From Phycisphaeraceae bacterium (GTDB lineage Bacteria > Planctomycetota > Phycisphaerae > Phycisphaerales > Phycisphaeraceae), in contig JAVKCD010000025.1 of NCBI GenBank assembly GCA_040222855.1, positions 558,001 to 622,000 on the forward strand: a DNA stretch of 64,000 bases. Reading direction: 5' to 3'. Shown piece by piece: positions 32,878 through 40,887 of the stretch. The stretch's first letter is position 1, and the number at the start of each line of letters is the position of its first letter. The notes beneath the pieces are model-generated. The model searched no databases and was not told the origin of the DNA. It saw nothing but the letters and a program-made list of their open reading frames with translations. Both the position numbers and the translations under genes were made by a program.

Positions 32878-34632
32878 TCAGGCCAGTCTGTTTGACCTGG
32901 TTCTGCGTGTCGAGAGGCCAAGGAGAGGCAGCAGGAGCGCCGCGGCTGTTGGCTCAGGGATGGCGGTGCCGGTCTGACCAAAGTTGCTGGCGAGAATCGA
33001 GAGGTCGATGAGGTCAACGGTGTTGTCGCCGTTGAAGTCGCCGCTTGCCCAGCCTGCTTCGGTGGACCCGAAGTTGCCCGCGAGGATCGAGAGGTCGATG
33101 AGATCGACGACGGCATCGAGGTTGGCGTCGGCATAGAGCGAGCCGAGGATGTTGGAGATCATCTCATCGATGTCGGCCACGGTGACCTGGTTGTCAGCCG
33201 TCAGGTCGGCGAAGTCGAGGAAGCGTGTGTCGCCGAGGAGTTTGAAGAGTTCGTCGATGTCGTAGGCGTCGATCTCGCCATCGACATTGACATCGCCAAA
33301 GGTCGCGAGGTTGGGGTTAAAGCGCACGCGGAGTTCTGCGGTGGGGTGATCAAAGACCAGGTCATCAAACGCGCCTGAGTTGATGTCGCCAAAGCTAAAT
33401 GGCTCTGAAAAGAACAGTGAAGCGACCAGGTAGTTCATCCCGAGGATGCCGGGGAGGGTGAGGGTTTCCTGAGTGACCGGGTCAAGGACGGTGATATCGC
33501 CAACGAGGACGGGTGCGTTGAGGTACTTGAGGTGCCGCGGGTCATCCGGGTTGTTGGGATCGCCCTCGGCGGTGGGGATGACGAGTTCATTGAGGAAAAG
33601 CCCGGCGAGCTGGGTGGTCCCGCCGATGCCGCCAATGGACAGACGGAACTGATTGGGAGCTGGGGCTCCATCGATGAGCAGCGTTGGCGTGAGGGCGTTT
33701 TCGTCGTAGGTGATGCCGAGGTTGGCGGCGACCGCTTCGGAGAGGATTGAGGCGGCGGCACCCGTATCGAACAGCCAGCTATCGGTTGATGCGAGCCCGT
33801 TGTGGCGGATGGTGATGCCCGCGGGGGCATCGGATGGGATCGGTTCGCCGGTGAGTACGGCGAGGGGGTTGGGGCCGACGAAGGGGTTGCCATTGAGGGT
33901 CGGGGCCTCGGCCTGAGTGGGCGTGACCTGGGTGAAGCGATCGAAGTCGGCGTAGGTCATGCGGATGGAGCGATGGGTGCCGATGTTGGCGGTGGTGGGG
34001 TCGCCAAAGTCGTAAACCCGGGTGTCGATGGTGCCCTCGCCCAGGTTGACCAGTCTGGCGTCCATGTGAACGGACTTGTTCTGAAACAGCGGCATGCCGA
34101 AGACATCGAGGCCGTCGAGAAGCGGGTTGTCCGTGGCCCCGATGGGACCGATCTGTGTACGGACCGGACCGAAGCTGTGGTCGTAGACGCTGGTGTAGCT
34201 GGAGGCGTTGTCGATGTTGGCATCGGGTGTGTAAGGGGCGAGGTCGATGAAGACTTCATCGGAGACGTTGAAGGGGCTGGCTCCGCCGACGCCGACGTCT
34301 TCAAAGATGACGTCCTGGCCGCCGAACTGCTGGCGAGGTAGGCCCAGGGCGTCGGCGGTCTGTGTGCTGACGAGGATGCCCGAGGCGCCGGTGTCGTAAA
34401 AGGCTTGGATGTTGAAGGTCTCGAAGATGTCGCCGAAGAAGTCCTCCGCGAGGGCGGTCAGGGGCGTGGCGCTGCCGGGCAGCCGGATGGCGGCATTGAT
34501 GCGGGGCTGGTCGAGAGAGGCGTTCTGGACGCCTTCGATGACGATCGCCTGGCTCGCGGCGGGCACGGCGAGCGTAAGGATCGATGTCAAGATAGAGAAG
34601 CCGCAGGTGCGGGCGGTAAGGGTATTGGGCAT
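32878..34632 (-). CDS. Two-lobed retropepsin-like secreted protein with dockerin-like module and PEP-CTERM tail
   Basis: A signal peptide (SILTSILTLAVPAASQAI) is followed by two retropepsin-like halves. The first has FYDTGASGILVS (D80) and later LDVFGMPLF; the second has WLFDTGAAASILSEAV (D289) and ILGMNYLVAS. D-T-G-A followed by a hydrophobic-G-x turn is the pattern of clan AA aspartic proteases, and two such sites 209 residues apart can build a pepsin-like enzyme in one chain. Next come four calcium-loop repeats (about 448-555: FGDVNVDGEIDAYDIDEL, ADLTADNQVTVADIDEM, YADANLDAVVDLIDLSILA, GDFNGDNTVDLIDLSILA) and a PEP-CTERM tail (IPEPTAAALLLPLLGL, R-rich end). Start ATG 34632 lies before the signal peptide. 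It is followed 32 bases upstream by the FHA gene on the same strand. Protease activity is inference. Confidence 0.82.
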   Translation of the reverse strand: MPNTLTARTCGFSILTSILTLAVPAASQAIVIEGVQNASLDQPRINAAIRLPGSATPLTALAEDFFGDIFETFNIQAFYDTGASGILVSTQTADALGLPRQQFGGQDVIFEDVGVGGASPFNVSDEVFIDLAPYTPDANIDNASSYTSVYDHSFGPVRTQIGPIGATDNPLLDGLDVFGMPLFQNKSVHMDARLVNLGEGTIDTRVYDFGDPTTANIGTHRSIRMTYADFDRFTQVTPTQAEAPTLNGNPFVGPNPLAVLTGEPIPSDAPAGITIRHNGLASTDSWLFDTGAAASILSEAVAANLGITYDENALTPTLLIDGAPAPNQFRLSIGGIGGTTQLAGLFLNELVIPTAEGDPNNPDDPRHLKYLNAPVLVGDITVLDPVTQETLTLPGILGMNYLVASLFFSEPFSFGDINSGAFDDLVFDHPTAELRVRFNPNLATFGDVNVDGEIDAYDIDELFKLLGDTRFLDFADLTADNQVTVADIDEMISNILGSLYADANLDAVVDLIDLSILAGNFGSTEAGWASGDFNGDNTVDLIDLSILASNFGQTGTAIPEPTAAALLLPLLGLSTRRTRSNRLA

Positions 34633-34664
34633 GGTTGAAGTAGACCCGCTGAAAGGGGTTTGGG

Positions 34665-35042
34665 CTAGTCGATCAGGGTCTGCTTCTCACGCTGGCCGGG
34701 CTGGCGAAATGCGGTGAGGGCGGATTCGATGGAGGGGAAGTCGCGGGTGGTGAAGATGAGGGTGGAGTCGCCGAGGGCGATGCGATCGCGGTCGGCCAGG
34801 GGGTGCTCCTGATCACCCTGGAGGGGCTTGTCGGCGACGGTGGTGCCGTGCCTGGAGCCAAGGTCCTGAGCCAGCCAGGCGTCGGATGCTGCGTCGTAAC
34901 GGACGCGAAGATGCTTGCGGGAAACCCGCTGATCGAGGACCTGGAGGGGGAGGGACTCATCGCGGCCGACGACGACGGTGCCTTCGCGCAGCGGGAGGTA
35001 CTTCTTCTGATCGGGACCGTCAATGAGGACGAGTGATGCCAC
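34665..35042 (-). CDS. FHA domain protein
   Basis: The 125-residue protein is one forkhead-associated domain: YLPLREGTVVVGRDESLPLQ, VLDQRVSRKHLRVRYDA and AQDLGSRHGTTVADKPL carry the conserved Gly-Arg, Ser-Arg-Lys-His and Ser-x-His-Gly residues that bind phosphothreonine. It ends with a short tail after LGDSTLIFTTRD. FHA proteins read out Ser/Thr kinase signalling in the cytoplasm; no kinase is nearby, though a PPM phosphatase lies at 2285. It may share a message with the downstream retropepsin-like gene (32-base gap), but its upstream promoter is unclear. Confidence 0.9.
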   Translation of the reverse strand: MASLVLIDGPDQKKYLPLREGTVVVGRDESLPLQVLDQRVSRKHLRVRYDAASDAWLAQDLGSRHGTTVADKPLQGDQEHPLADRDRIALGDSTLIFTTRDFPSIESALTAFRQPGQREKQTLID

Positions 35043-35111
35043 GTCCCCACCATAGCAAAGAGGGTGGTTGTCGTGTAGGGGTTAGCGCCGTCAGCGGGGT
35101 GGTTAGGCCGA

Positions 35112-35144
35112 AAAAGAAACAGGCCCGCCTTTCGGCGGGCCTGT
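35112..35144 (-). terminator. Terminator for the PEP-CTERM gene at 35197 (minus strand)
   Basis: ACAGGCCCGCC (35119-35129) and GGCGGGCCTGT (35134-35144) form an 11-base stem with loop TTTC; on the minus strand a T-rich run (TTTCTTTTT) follows. Confidence 0.88.
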
Positions 35145-35196
35145 CTTATTCGAATCGGTTACTCAGACTAGCTGAGTGTGCCGTTCCGGGTCGTGA

Positions 35197-35742
35197 TTAC
35201 GCACGACGACGGAGGGCTGCGAGACCACCGAGGGCCAGCAGGGCGGCCGAAGCGGGCTCGGGGATTACTTCGGTGACGCTACCTTCGAAGATCACGTCAT
35301 TGGCACCGTCACCAACGCCACCGAGGATGGTCGCGGTAACCGTATCGCCATCAGCGATGACGAGCTGGGCCAGACCGAAGGGGGCGCTGCGGTTGCTGTC
35401 GAAAGCGAAGACCGCCTCCAGGCTCGTGTCCGACTCGGTGGCCGAGACCAGCAGGTTGGGACGATCGAACGTGAAGAAGCTGTCGGTCGCGGCGAGAGCC
35501 GGGAAGAAGACCAGCAGGCCATCGTTCTGGAACTGAGCCGAGAGGCCCTGGACTTCCTGGTTCAGAGGACCAGAGAAGCTGGCGTTCATGGCGTTGAACT
35601 CGCCATCACCAACGAGGGTGAGGGTGTAGGTGCTGTAGCCAGCGAGACCCGTGGTCGGGGCCGAGGTGACTTCCAAGCTCAGGGCCGAGGCCGACGAGGC
35701 GGCGGCGAGAGCAACGGTAAGAGCGGAAACAGTCTTGAACAT
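35197..35742 (-). CDS. Short PEP-CTERM secreted protein
   Basis: The 181-residue protein has a signal peptide (VSALTVALAAASSASALS) and a PEP-CTERM tail (IPEPASAALLALGGLAAL then RRR). The middle is a single beta-rich domain (LEVTSAPTTGLAGYSTYTLT, FNAMNASFSGPLNQEVQGLS, VSATESDTSLEAVFAFDS, LAQLVIADGDTVTATILGG) that looks like a cohesin-type or related sandwich, but I do not assign it. ATG 35742 has AAGGAG nine bases upstream. It has its own likely promoter (35789-35817) and terminator (35112-35144), so it is a single-gene unit and probably well expressed. Confidence 0.88.
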   Translation of the reverse strand: MFKTVSALTVALAAASSASALSLEVTSAPTTGLAGYSTYTLTLVGDGEFNAMNASFSGPLNQEVQGLSAQFQNDGLLVFFPALAATDSFFTFDRPNLLVSATESDTSLEAVFAFDSNRSAPFGLAQLVIADGDTVTATILGGVGDGANDVIFEGSVTEVIPEPASAALLALGGLAALRRRA

Positions 35743-35788
35743 CTTAGTTTCTCCTTCGAAATCGGGAAAAAGGTGTGCGAGCAAAAGA

Positions 35789-35817
35789 ACTATACACCAA
35801 ACAGTGGTGTGTGCAAA
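35789..35817 (-). promoter_or_regulatory. Likely sigma-70-type promoter for the PEP-CTERM gene
   Basis: On the minus strand TTTGCA (35812-35817), a 17-base spacer and TATAGT (35789-35794) lie 47 bases before ATG 35742. Confidence 0.55.
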
Positions 35818-35830
35818 CGTTAGTTATGAG

Positions 35831-37615
35831 TTACTTACGTGAACGACGGAGGGCGGCGAGGGCACCGAGGCCGACGAGGGCCGCACCTGCGGGCTCAGGA
35901 ACTGCGGCGACGAAGCCGAAGTTGGAAGCCAGGGTAGATAGGTCGATCAGGTCGACTACGCCGTCTGAGAGGGGGTTGAAGTTGCCTTCACCCCAGCCGC
36001 CCGAGAGGCCGAAGTTGGTGGCGAGGGCAGAGAGGTCGATCAGGTCGACGGCGCCATCGAGGTTGGCATCGCCGTAGACGGTGCCGAGGACACCTTCGAT
36101 GAGGTAGTCGAGATCGACTTCATCGAGGACGAAGATTTCGTTCTCAGTGGCTGGGTCAGCAAGGGGGATACCGGTGAGTTCCGAATCCCAGACGCGGACG
36201 ATGTCGTAGGTCAGCCAGCGATCCCAATCGGCGTTGAGGTAGCCGATGGTGCCGGTGGGGTTGGTGAGGATTTCGTTGACCAAGAGGTCAACATCGGTGC
36301 CGTTGGCGACGCCGTCAAAGTTGAAGTCCGCACGGATGCGGGCTGCGTTGAAGGAAGGAGCCGAGGTGGCGACTTCGAGGATCGCGTTGTCAATGATGGC
36401 GAAGTTGGCACCTTCTGGGCTGGCCGCGAGGGATCCAAGGAACGGGTCCTGAAAAGCGACCATCGGGTAGCCAGCGCCTGAGGAGGTCTGGTCGGTGCCT
36501 TCCTGGGTGGTGTAGTTGGCGACATCTTCCTGGAAGAGGACGACGGTGCCATCGATCACGTAGGTGATGTCACCATCGACGTAGTAGATCTCATGGGTGT
36601 TCCAGCCACCGCCGGTGACGGTCTGTGACCCGCCGGGATCGGCGAAGCCACCGGTGACGGTGCCGGTGTAGGTGATGCCAGCACCCGGGACGCCGGCCTG
36701 ATTGGAGTTAAAGCCAGTCGAGGGGAAGGCGTTGCGGAGCTTGGCGGAGTATCCGTGGTCGGAGATGGCACCGTCGGAGAGCGTGGAAACGCGGGGGCCG
36801 GAGACCGATGAGCCCAGGATGGGATCGGCAACGGCCTGGATGTTGGCGTTGCCGGGGTAGAGCGTGCGGATATCGACGACGGTGGTCATCTCGACGTAAG
36901 AGGCGGCCAGGCCGGAGCGATTTTCCTGAACGACGTCGCCGTTAATATCGGTTTCGAAGTCGAAGCGAGGGGCAACCCAGAATCCGCCGTAGTTGGGGGC
37001 CCAGTCGATGCTGGAGCCGGAGTCAGCGGTGCTGACGAGGGACTGGCCCTGATTCGTCGTGGTGGGTGTTCCGATCTGCTGTCCACGGACGCGGACGTCG
37101 GTGGTGCTGGTGAAGTTGATGCCACCACCCGCGACGTTGGTCGTGCCGGTGAAAGTGCCGGTGAAGCGATCGTCGTCGCCGGTCGCGTGGAGCATGTCGA
37201 ACTTGAAGACGTAGTTGGGGTTGGCGGTACCCGTACCGACCATGGGGGCACCGGTGCCGAAGAGGGCCGAGAGTGCCGGGCCTGTGCCGAAGTTGGCGTT
37301 GAGGCTGTCATCGTTGGCGGAGATCAGGATGCCGGTGGTGGAGCCGCCGCCGTTGGGCGAGGCGGGGAGGGTGTAGCGGAAGCCGTCGCCGAGGTCGGCG
37401 GCGTTGACGCCGTAGGCACCCACGTCGGCGTAACGCTGGAAGTCGGAGTAGTCGAGGTCGAAGATAGCGACGCCGGTGCCGCCATCGACTTCACCACTGA
37501 GGTGGGTCCAGTCGGAAGCGCTGTCGCTAAAGTTGTAGATGACCTGGGCGTTGGCCGAGGTCGCTGCGACGAGGGCAGCGCCGAGGAGGGCTGAGGTGGT
37601 GATTCGTGAGTTCAT
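35831..37615 (-). CDS. Large PEP-CTERM secreted protein with dockerin-like module
   Basis: The 594-residue protein starts with a signal peptide (ALLGAALVAATSANAQV). Residues about 24-430 form a beta-rich, LamG-like or similar region (VIYNFSDSASDWTHLSGEVD, YVFKFDMLHATGDDDRFTGT, WNTHEIYYVDGDITYVIDGT, VVLFQEDVANY, NFAIIDNAILEV). The end holds calcium-loop repeats (ADFNFDGVANGTDVDLLVNE, DEVDLDYLIEGVLGTVYGDA, NLDGAVDLIDLSALATNFG, DGVVDLIDLSTLASNFG) and the tail VPEPAGAALVGLGALAAL followed by R, R and K. It is likely secreted, calcium-bound and exosortase-processed. AAGGAG before ATG 37615 supports the start. It lies upstream of the shorter PEP-CTERM gene, on the same strand. Confidence 0.88.
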   Translation of the reverse strand: MNSRITTSALLGAALVAATSANAQVIYNFSDSASDWTHLSGEVDGGTGVAIFDLDYSDFQRYADVGAYGVNAADLGDGFRYTLPASPNGGGSTTGILISANDDSLNANFGTGPALSALFGTGAPMVGTGTANPNYVFKFDMLHATGDDDRFTGTFTGTTNVAGGGINFTSTTDVRVRGQQIGTPTTTNQGQSLVSTADSGSSIDWAPNYGGFWVAPRFDFETDINGDVVQENRSGLAASYVEMTTVVDIRTLYPGNANIQAVADPILGSSVSGPRVSTLSDGAISDHGYSAKLRNAFPSTGFNSNQAGVPGAGITYTGTVTGGFADPGGSQTVTGGGWNTHEIYYVDGDITYVIDGTVVLFQEDVANYTTQEGTDQTSSGAGYPMVAFQDPFLGSLAASPEGANFAIIDNAILEVATSAPSFNAARIRADFNFDGVANGTDVDLLVNEILTNPTGTIGYLNADWDRWLTYDIVRVWDSELTGIPLADPATENEIFVLDEVDLDYLIEGVLGTVYGDANLDGAVDLIDLSALATNFGLSGGWGEGNFNPLSDGVVDLIDLSTLASNFGFVAAVPEPAGAALVGLGALAALRRSRK

Positions 37616-38082
37616 ATTGCTATCTCTCCTTCGAGGGGACTTAATCGGATGACCGAACGTGGATCAACCTATGTGACATGCAGGCTTAACGATGTGTCCT
37701 TGAGTGAATAGAAGGTTTTGCCTTCCGAGCGATTCTCCCAATGCTGATGCTGAGGACTTCTCGACTCACTCTTATAGGACTAACGTACAATGTGTGCAGT
37801 GTGCCTCAAGACGAGGCAGAAGTCAATGGCGGTTTCGGCTGAGGTAGGGGTTTTTCGCACATCTGGGGTACGATTTTCGTCCTAATCGGCCTAAACGTCT
37901 GTTTGACGGGGGTTCTGGCAAGTTGGGTAGTTTTGGCTGTGGCGATGAATGAATTCTATGGGTCGATCACGGAGTATGGCCAAGTCTTATGCAAACTATT
38001 CCTGTGTTATACTGATGGGTTCGCGGCTGGCGGAGGGCTAGCAAGCGGTGTTCGCATATTTTGTGGAAGATAAGGACAGCTT
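37616..38082. other. Divergent intergenic region
   Basis: This 467-base region between two divergent genes is less GC-rich than its surroundings and must hold both promoters. A TATACT (38008-38013) is the best -10 candidate for the rightward gene. I see no tRNA, riboswitch fold or coding frame in it. Confidence 0.5.
38008..38013 (+). promoter_or_regulatory. Possible -10 element for the lysine-dehydrogenase-like gene
   Basis: TATACT lies 69 bases before ATG 38083 in an AT-rich spot; the -35 position (TCTTAT at 17 bases) is poor. Confidence 0.3.
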
Positions 38083-39219
38083 ATGACACACGTTCTGCTC
38101 CTGGGTGCCGGCAAGATCGGTACGGCAATCGCGACCTTTCTCAAATCGACAGGTGAGTACGACGTGCTGGTTGGGGATGTGAATGAGTCGGCGCTGGCGA
38201 TCGTGAGCGAGCGAGCCGGGGTGTCTACGCGTCGGGTGGACGTGACGGACCGCTCGCAGCTGCTGGACGCCTTGAAGGGTCGGACGGTGGTGATCTCGGC
38301 GTTGTCTTATATGTTCAACCCGCTGGTGGCGGAGACGGCCTTAGAGGCTGGGGCGAGCTACTTTGACCTGACTGAGGACGTGGAGACGACGCGACGGGTT
38401 CAGGCCGTTTCGGCCAAGGCCGCGGATGGGCAGATCTTCATGCCGCAGTGCGGGCTGGCCCCTGGTTTTGTGGGGATCGTGGCGCACGATGTGGCCAAGC
38501 GGCTGGACTCGATCGACAGCGTTCAGATGCGGGTCGGGGCGCTGCCGATGTATCCGACGAATATGTTGAAATACAACCTGACGTGGTCGACGGATGGGTT
38601 GATCAACGAGTATTGCAATCCGTGCGAGGCGATTCACCGGGGCAAGAAGACCGAGGTCCTGGCTCTGGAGGGGTTGGAGCACTTTTCGGTGGACGGGGTG
38701 CGTTACGAGGCGTTTAACACATCGGGCGGGTTAGGGACGCTTTGCGAGACGCTAGAAGGCAAGGTTCAGACGCTGAACTACAAGACGGTTCGCTACATGG
38801 GGCATCGCGACCTGGCGGATTTCCTGATCAACGGGCTGCGGATGAACAGCAAGCGGGATGTGCTCAAGTCGATCCTTGAGGACGCGATTCCTATGACGAC
38901 GCAGGACGTGGTGATTGTGTTCTGCACGGCGACGGGGATGATCGACGGTCGCTATTCGCAGATCAGTGACGCCCGGAAGATTTATCACGGGACCGTGGAC
39001 GGAGCGCACTGGAGTGCGATCCAGATCACGACGGCTGCGGGCATCTGCGCTGCGGTGGACCTGCACACACAGAGTAAGTTGCCGCGGAAGGGTTTTGTGG
39101 CTCAGGAGCAGGTGCTGCTGGAGGATTTCCTCGCCAACCGTTTCGGTCAGTACTACGACTATGTGGGTCACCCGACGGTCAAGGTGAAGCATGTCGAGGC
39201 GGTCATCGAGTCGGTGTAG
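38083..39219 (+). CDS. Saccharopine-dehydrogenase-family oxidoreductase, probable L-lysine 6-dehydrogenase
   Basis: The N-terminal NAD(P) fold is clear (HVLLLGAGKIGTAIATFL), and the rest matches the saccharopine dehydrogenase family: VVISALSYMFNPLVAETALE, AGASYFDLTEDVETTRRVQA, MPQCGLAPGFVGIVAHDVAK, MRVGALPMYPTNMLKYNLTW, STDGLINEYCNPCEAI. The 378-residue length and the A-L-P-x-x-P block fit L-lysine 6-dehydrogenase, which oxidises the epsilon-amino group of lysine. The gene beside it (102 bases on) is an aldehyde dehydrogenase of the alpha-aminoadipic-semialdehyde type, the next step of such a route, which strengthens the call. A homospermidine or carboxynorspermidine synthase-like member is the main alternative. 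Confidence 0.8.
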   Translation: MTHVLLLGAGKIGTAIATFLKSTGEYDVLVGDVNESALAIVSERAGVSTRRVDVTDRSQLLDALKGRTVVISALSYMFNPLVAETALEAGASYFDLTEDVETTRRVQAVSAKAADGQIFMPQCGLAPGFVGIVAHDVAKRLDSIDSVQMRVGALPMYPTNMLKYNLTWSTDGLINEYCNPCEAIHRGKKTEVLALEGLEHFSVDGVRYEAFNTSGGLGTLCETLEGKVQTLNYKTVRYMGHRDLADFLINGLRMNSKRDVLKSILEDAIPMTTQDVVIVFCTATGMIDGRYSQISDARKIYHGTVDGAHWSAIQITTAAGICAAVDLHTQSKLPRKGFVAQEQVLLEDFLANRFGQYYDYVGHPTVKVKHVEAVIESV

Positions 39220-39320
39220 CGGCGGGGTTTACTGAGCGTTTTGTTTTATTTCCGGGCCAATTGGGTCCGGCCGGCGGGTTTGCTTTGATCACGACATCAA
39301 TCTGTAAGGACACTGTGGCG

Positions 39321-40862
39321 ATGAGCGATTTTGATTCGGTACTCAAGGGCCTTGGACTGACGAGCCATCCCGACGCGCTGGCGATCGGGCATTCGAGCCG
39401 TGCGTGTTCGGGGGCGAGTCTGACGGTGACCAGCCCGATTGATGGTCGCGCGTTGGCGACGATGAAGCTGGCTACGCCCGGGGATGCCGAGAAGGCGATT
39501 GATGCGGCAGCCGAGGCGTTTGTGTCGTGGCGGACCGTGCCAGGTCCGCAGCGTGGCGAGCTGGTTCGTCGTTACGGCAACAAGCTGCGGGAGCACAAGC
39601 AAGCTCTGGGGGCGCTGGTGACGTGGGAAGTCGGCAAGATCCCGGCTGAGGCGGAGGGTGAAGTCCAGGAAATGATTGATATCTGCGACTTCGCGGTCGG
39701 TTTGAGTCGGCAGTTGTATGGCTTGTCGATCCAGAGTGAGCGGCCAGGGCATCGGCTCACGGAGCAGTGGCACCCGCTCGGCGCGATCGGGGTGATCTCG
39801 GCATTCAACTTCCCTGTGGCGGTGTGGGCATGGAATGCTGCGTTGGCTTTGGTGTGCGGGGATTCGGTGGTGTGGAAACCGTCGGAGAAGGCCCCGCTTT
39901 GTGCGTTGGCGTGTCATGGGTTGCTGATGGAGACGATCAAGGAGTCGGCAGATCTTGAGGCACCGGAGGGGTTGTCGTCAGTGGTGATTGGTTTGCGGGA
40001 TGTGGGTGAGGCGTTGTCGGGATCGAAGAAGCTGCCGTTGGTGTCGGCGACGGGTTCGGTACCGATGGGCAAAGCGGTGGGTGCTGCGGTAGGTGCTCGG
40101 CTCGGCCGGGCGTTGCTGGAGCTGGGCGGAAACAACGCGATGATTGTTACGCCTACGGCTGACCTCGATCTGGCGGTGCGGGCGATCACGTTCTCTGCGG
40201 TGGGGACTGCGGGCCAGCGGTGCACAACGCTGCGGCGGCTGATCGTGCATGAGAGCCTGAAAGATGAAGTGGTTGGCAAGCTGGAGAAGATTTTTTCGAG
40301 CGTGAAGATCGGCGATCCGACGCAGCCGGGTGTGCTGGTGGGGCCGCTGATTGATGCGGCGGCGGGGGATGCGATGGAGGCCTCGCTGGCGAAGGCCAAG
40401 GAGCAAGGCGGGAAGGTCCGTGGCGGCGGGAAGTTGACTGAGGGTGTTCCGGCGGGCGGGACGTATGTGAAGCCAGCGATCGTGGAGATCGATGCCAAGG
40501 CTCCGATCGTGCAGCATGAGACGTTTGCTCCGATTCTGTATGTGATGACGTATCGTGACCTGGATGAGGCGATTGCGATCCAGAATCATGTGCCGCAGGG
40601 CCTAAGCAGTGCTATTTTTACAGGGAGTGTTCTCGACGCTGAGGTCTTCTGCAGTCCAGCGGGTTCGGACTGCGGGATTGCGAATGTGAACATCGGCACC
40701 AGTGGCGCAGAGATCGGTGGCGCGTTCGGCGGCGAGAAGGAGACGGGTGGGGGGCGCGAGAGCGGGTCGGATTCGTGGAAGAACTACATGAGACGTTCGA
40801 CGAACACGGTGAACTACACGACCGCCCTGCCGTTGGCGCAGGGGATCAAGTTTGATGTTTGA
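39321..40862 (+). CDS. Aldehyde dehydrogenase, ALDH7/alpha-aminoadipic semialdehyde type
   Basis: The 513-residue enzyme has the NAD-dependent aldehyde dehydrogenase fold. The general base is E267 (LLELGGNNAMIVTPTADLDL) and the nucleophile C301 (SAVGTAGQRCTTLRRLIVHE). Features of the antiquitin group are EVGKIPAEAEGEVQEMIDIC, DFAVGLSRQLYGLSIQSERP, EQWHPLGAIGVISAFNFPVA and NIGTSGAEIGGAFGGEKETG. ALDH7 enzymes oxidise alpha-aminoadipic semialdehyde to alpha-aminoadipate in lysine breakdown. ATG 39321 has TAAGGAC upstream; the frame begins 20 codons earlier without support. Together with the lysine-dehydrogenase-like gene it makes a likely two-step lysine catabolic unit. Confidence 0.88.
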   Translation: MSDFDSVLKGLGLTSHPDALAIGHSSRACSGASLTVTSPIDGRALATMKLATPGDAEKAIDAAAEAFVSWRTVPGPQRGELVRRYGNKLREHKQALGALVTWEVGKIPAEAEGEVQEMIDICDFAVGLSRQLYGLSIQSERPGHRLTEQWHPLGAIGVISAFNFPVAVWAWNAALALVCGDSVVWKPSEKAPLCALACHGLLMETIKESADLEAPEGLSSVVIGLRDVGEALSGSKKLPLVSATGSVPMGKAVGAAVGARLGRALLELGGNNAMIVTPTADLDLAVRAITFSAVGTAGQRCTTLRRLIVHESLKDEVVGKLEKIFSSVKIGDPTQPGVLVGPLIDAAAGDAMEASLAKAKEQGGKVRGGGKLTEGVPAGGTYVKPAIVEIDAKAPIVQHETFAPILYVMTYRDLDEAIAIQNHVPQGLSSAIFTGSVLDAEVFCSPAGSDCGIANVNIGTSGAEIGGAFGGEKETGGGRESGSDSWKNYMRRSTNTVNYTTALPLAQGIKFDV

Positions 40863-40887
40863 CGGTTAGTTTTTTGAAGGGCCCGCC

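Noticed and set aside
32697-33011. A 104-codon plus-strand frame in the gap beside the retropepsin-like gene
   Set aside because: It overlaps the real gene by 134 bases, is rich in Arg, Gly and Cys, and has no ribosome binding site.
37616-38082. Checked for riboswitch (lysine-type), tRNA or small RNA in the long divergent gap
   Set aside because: No paired-arm pattern or T-loop (GGTTCGAATCC-like) sequence could be found by eye.
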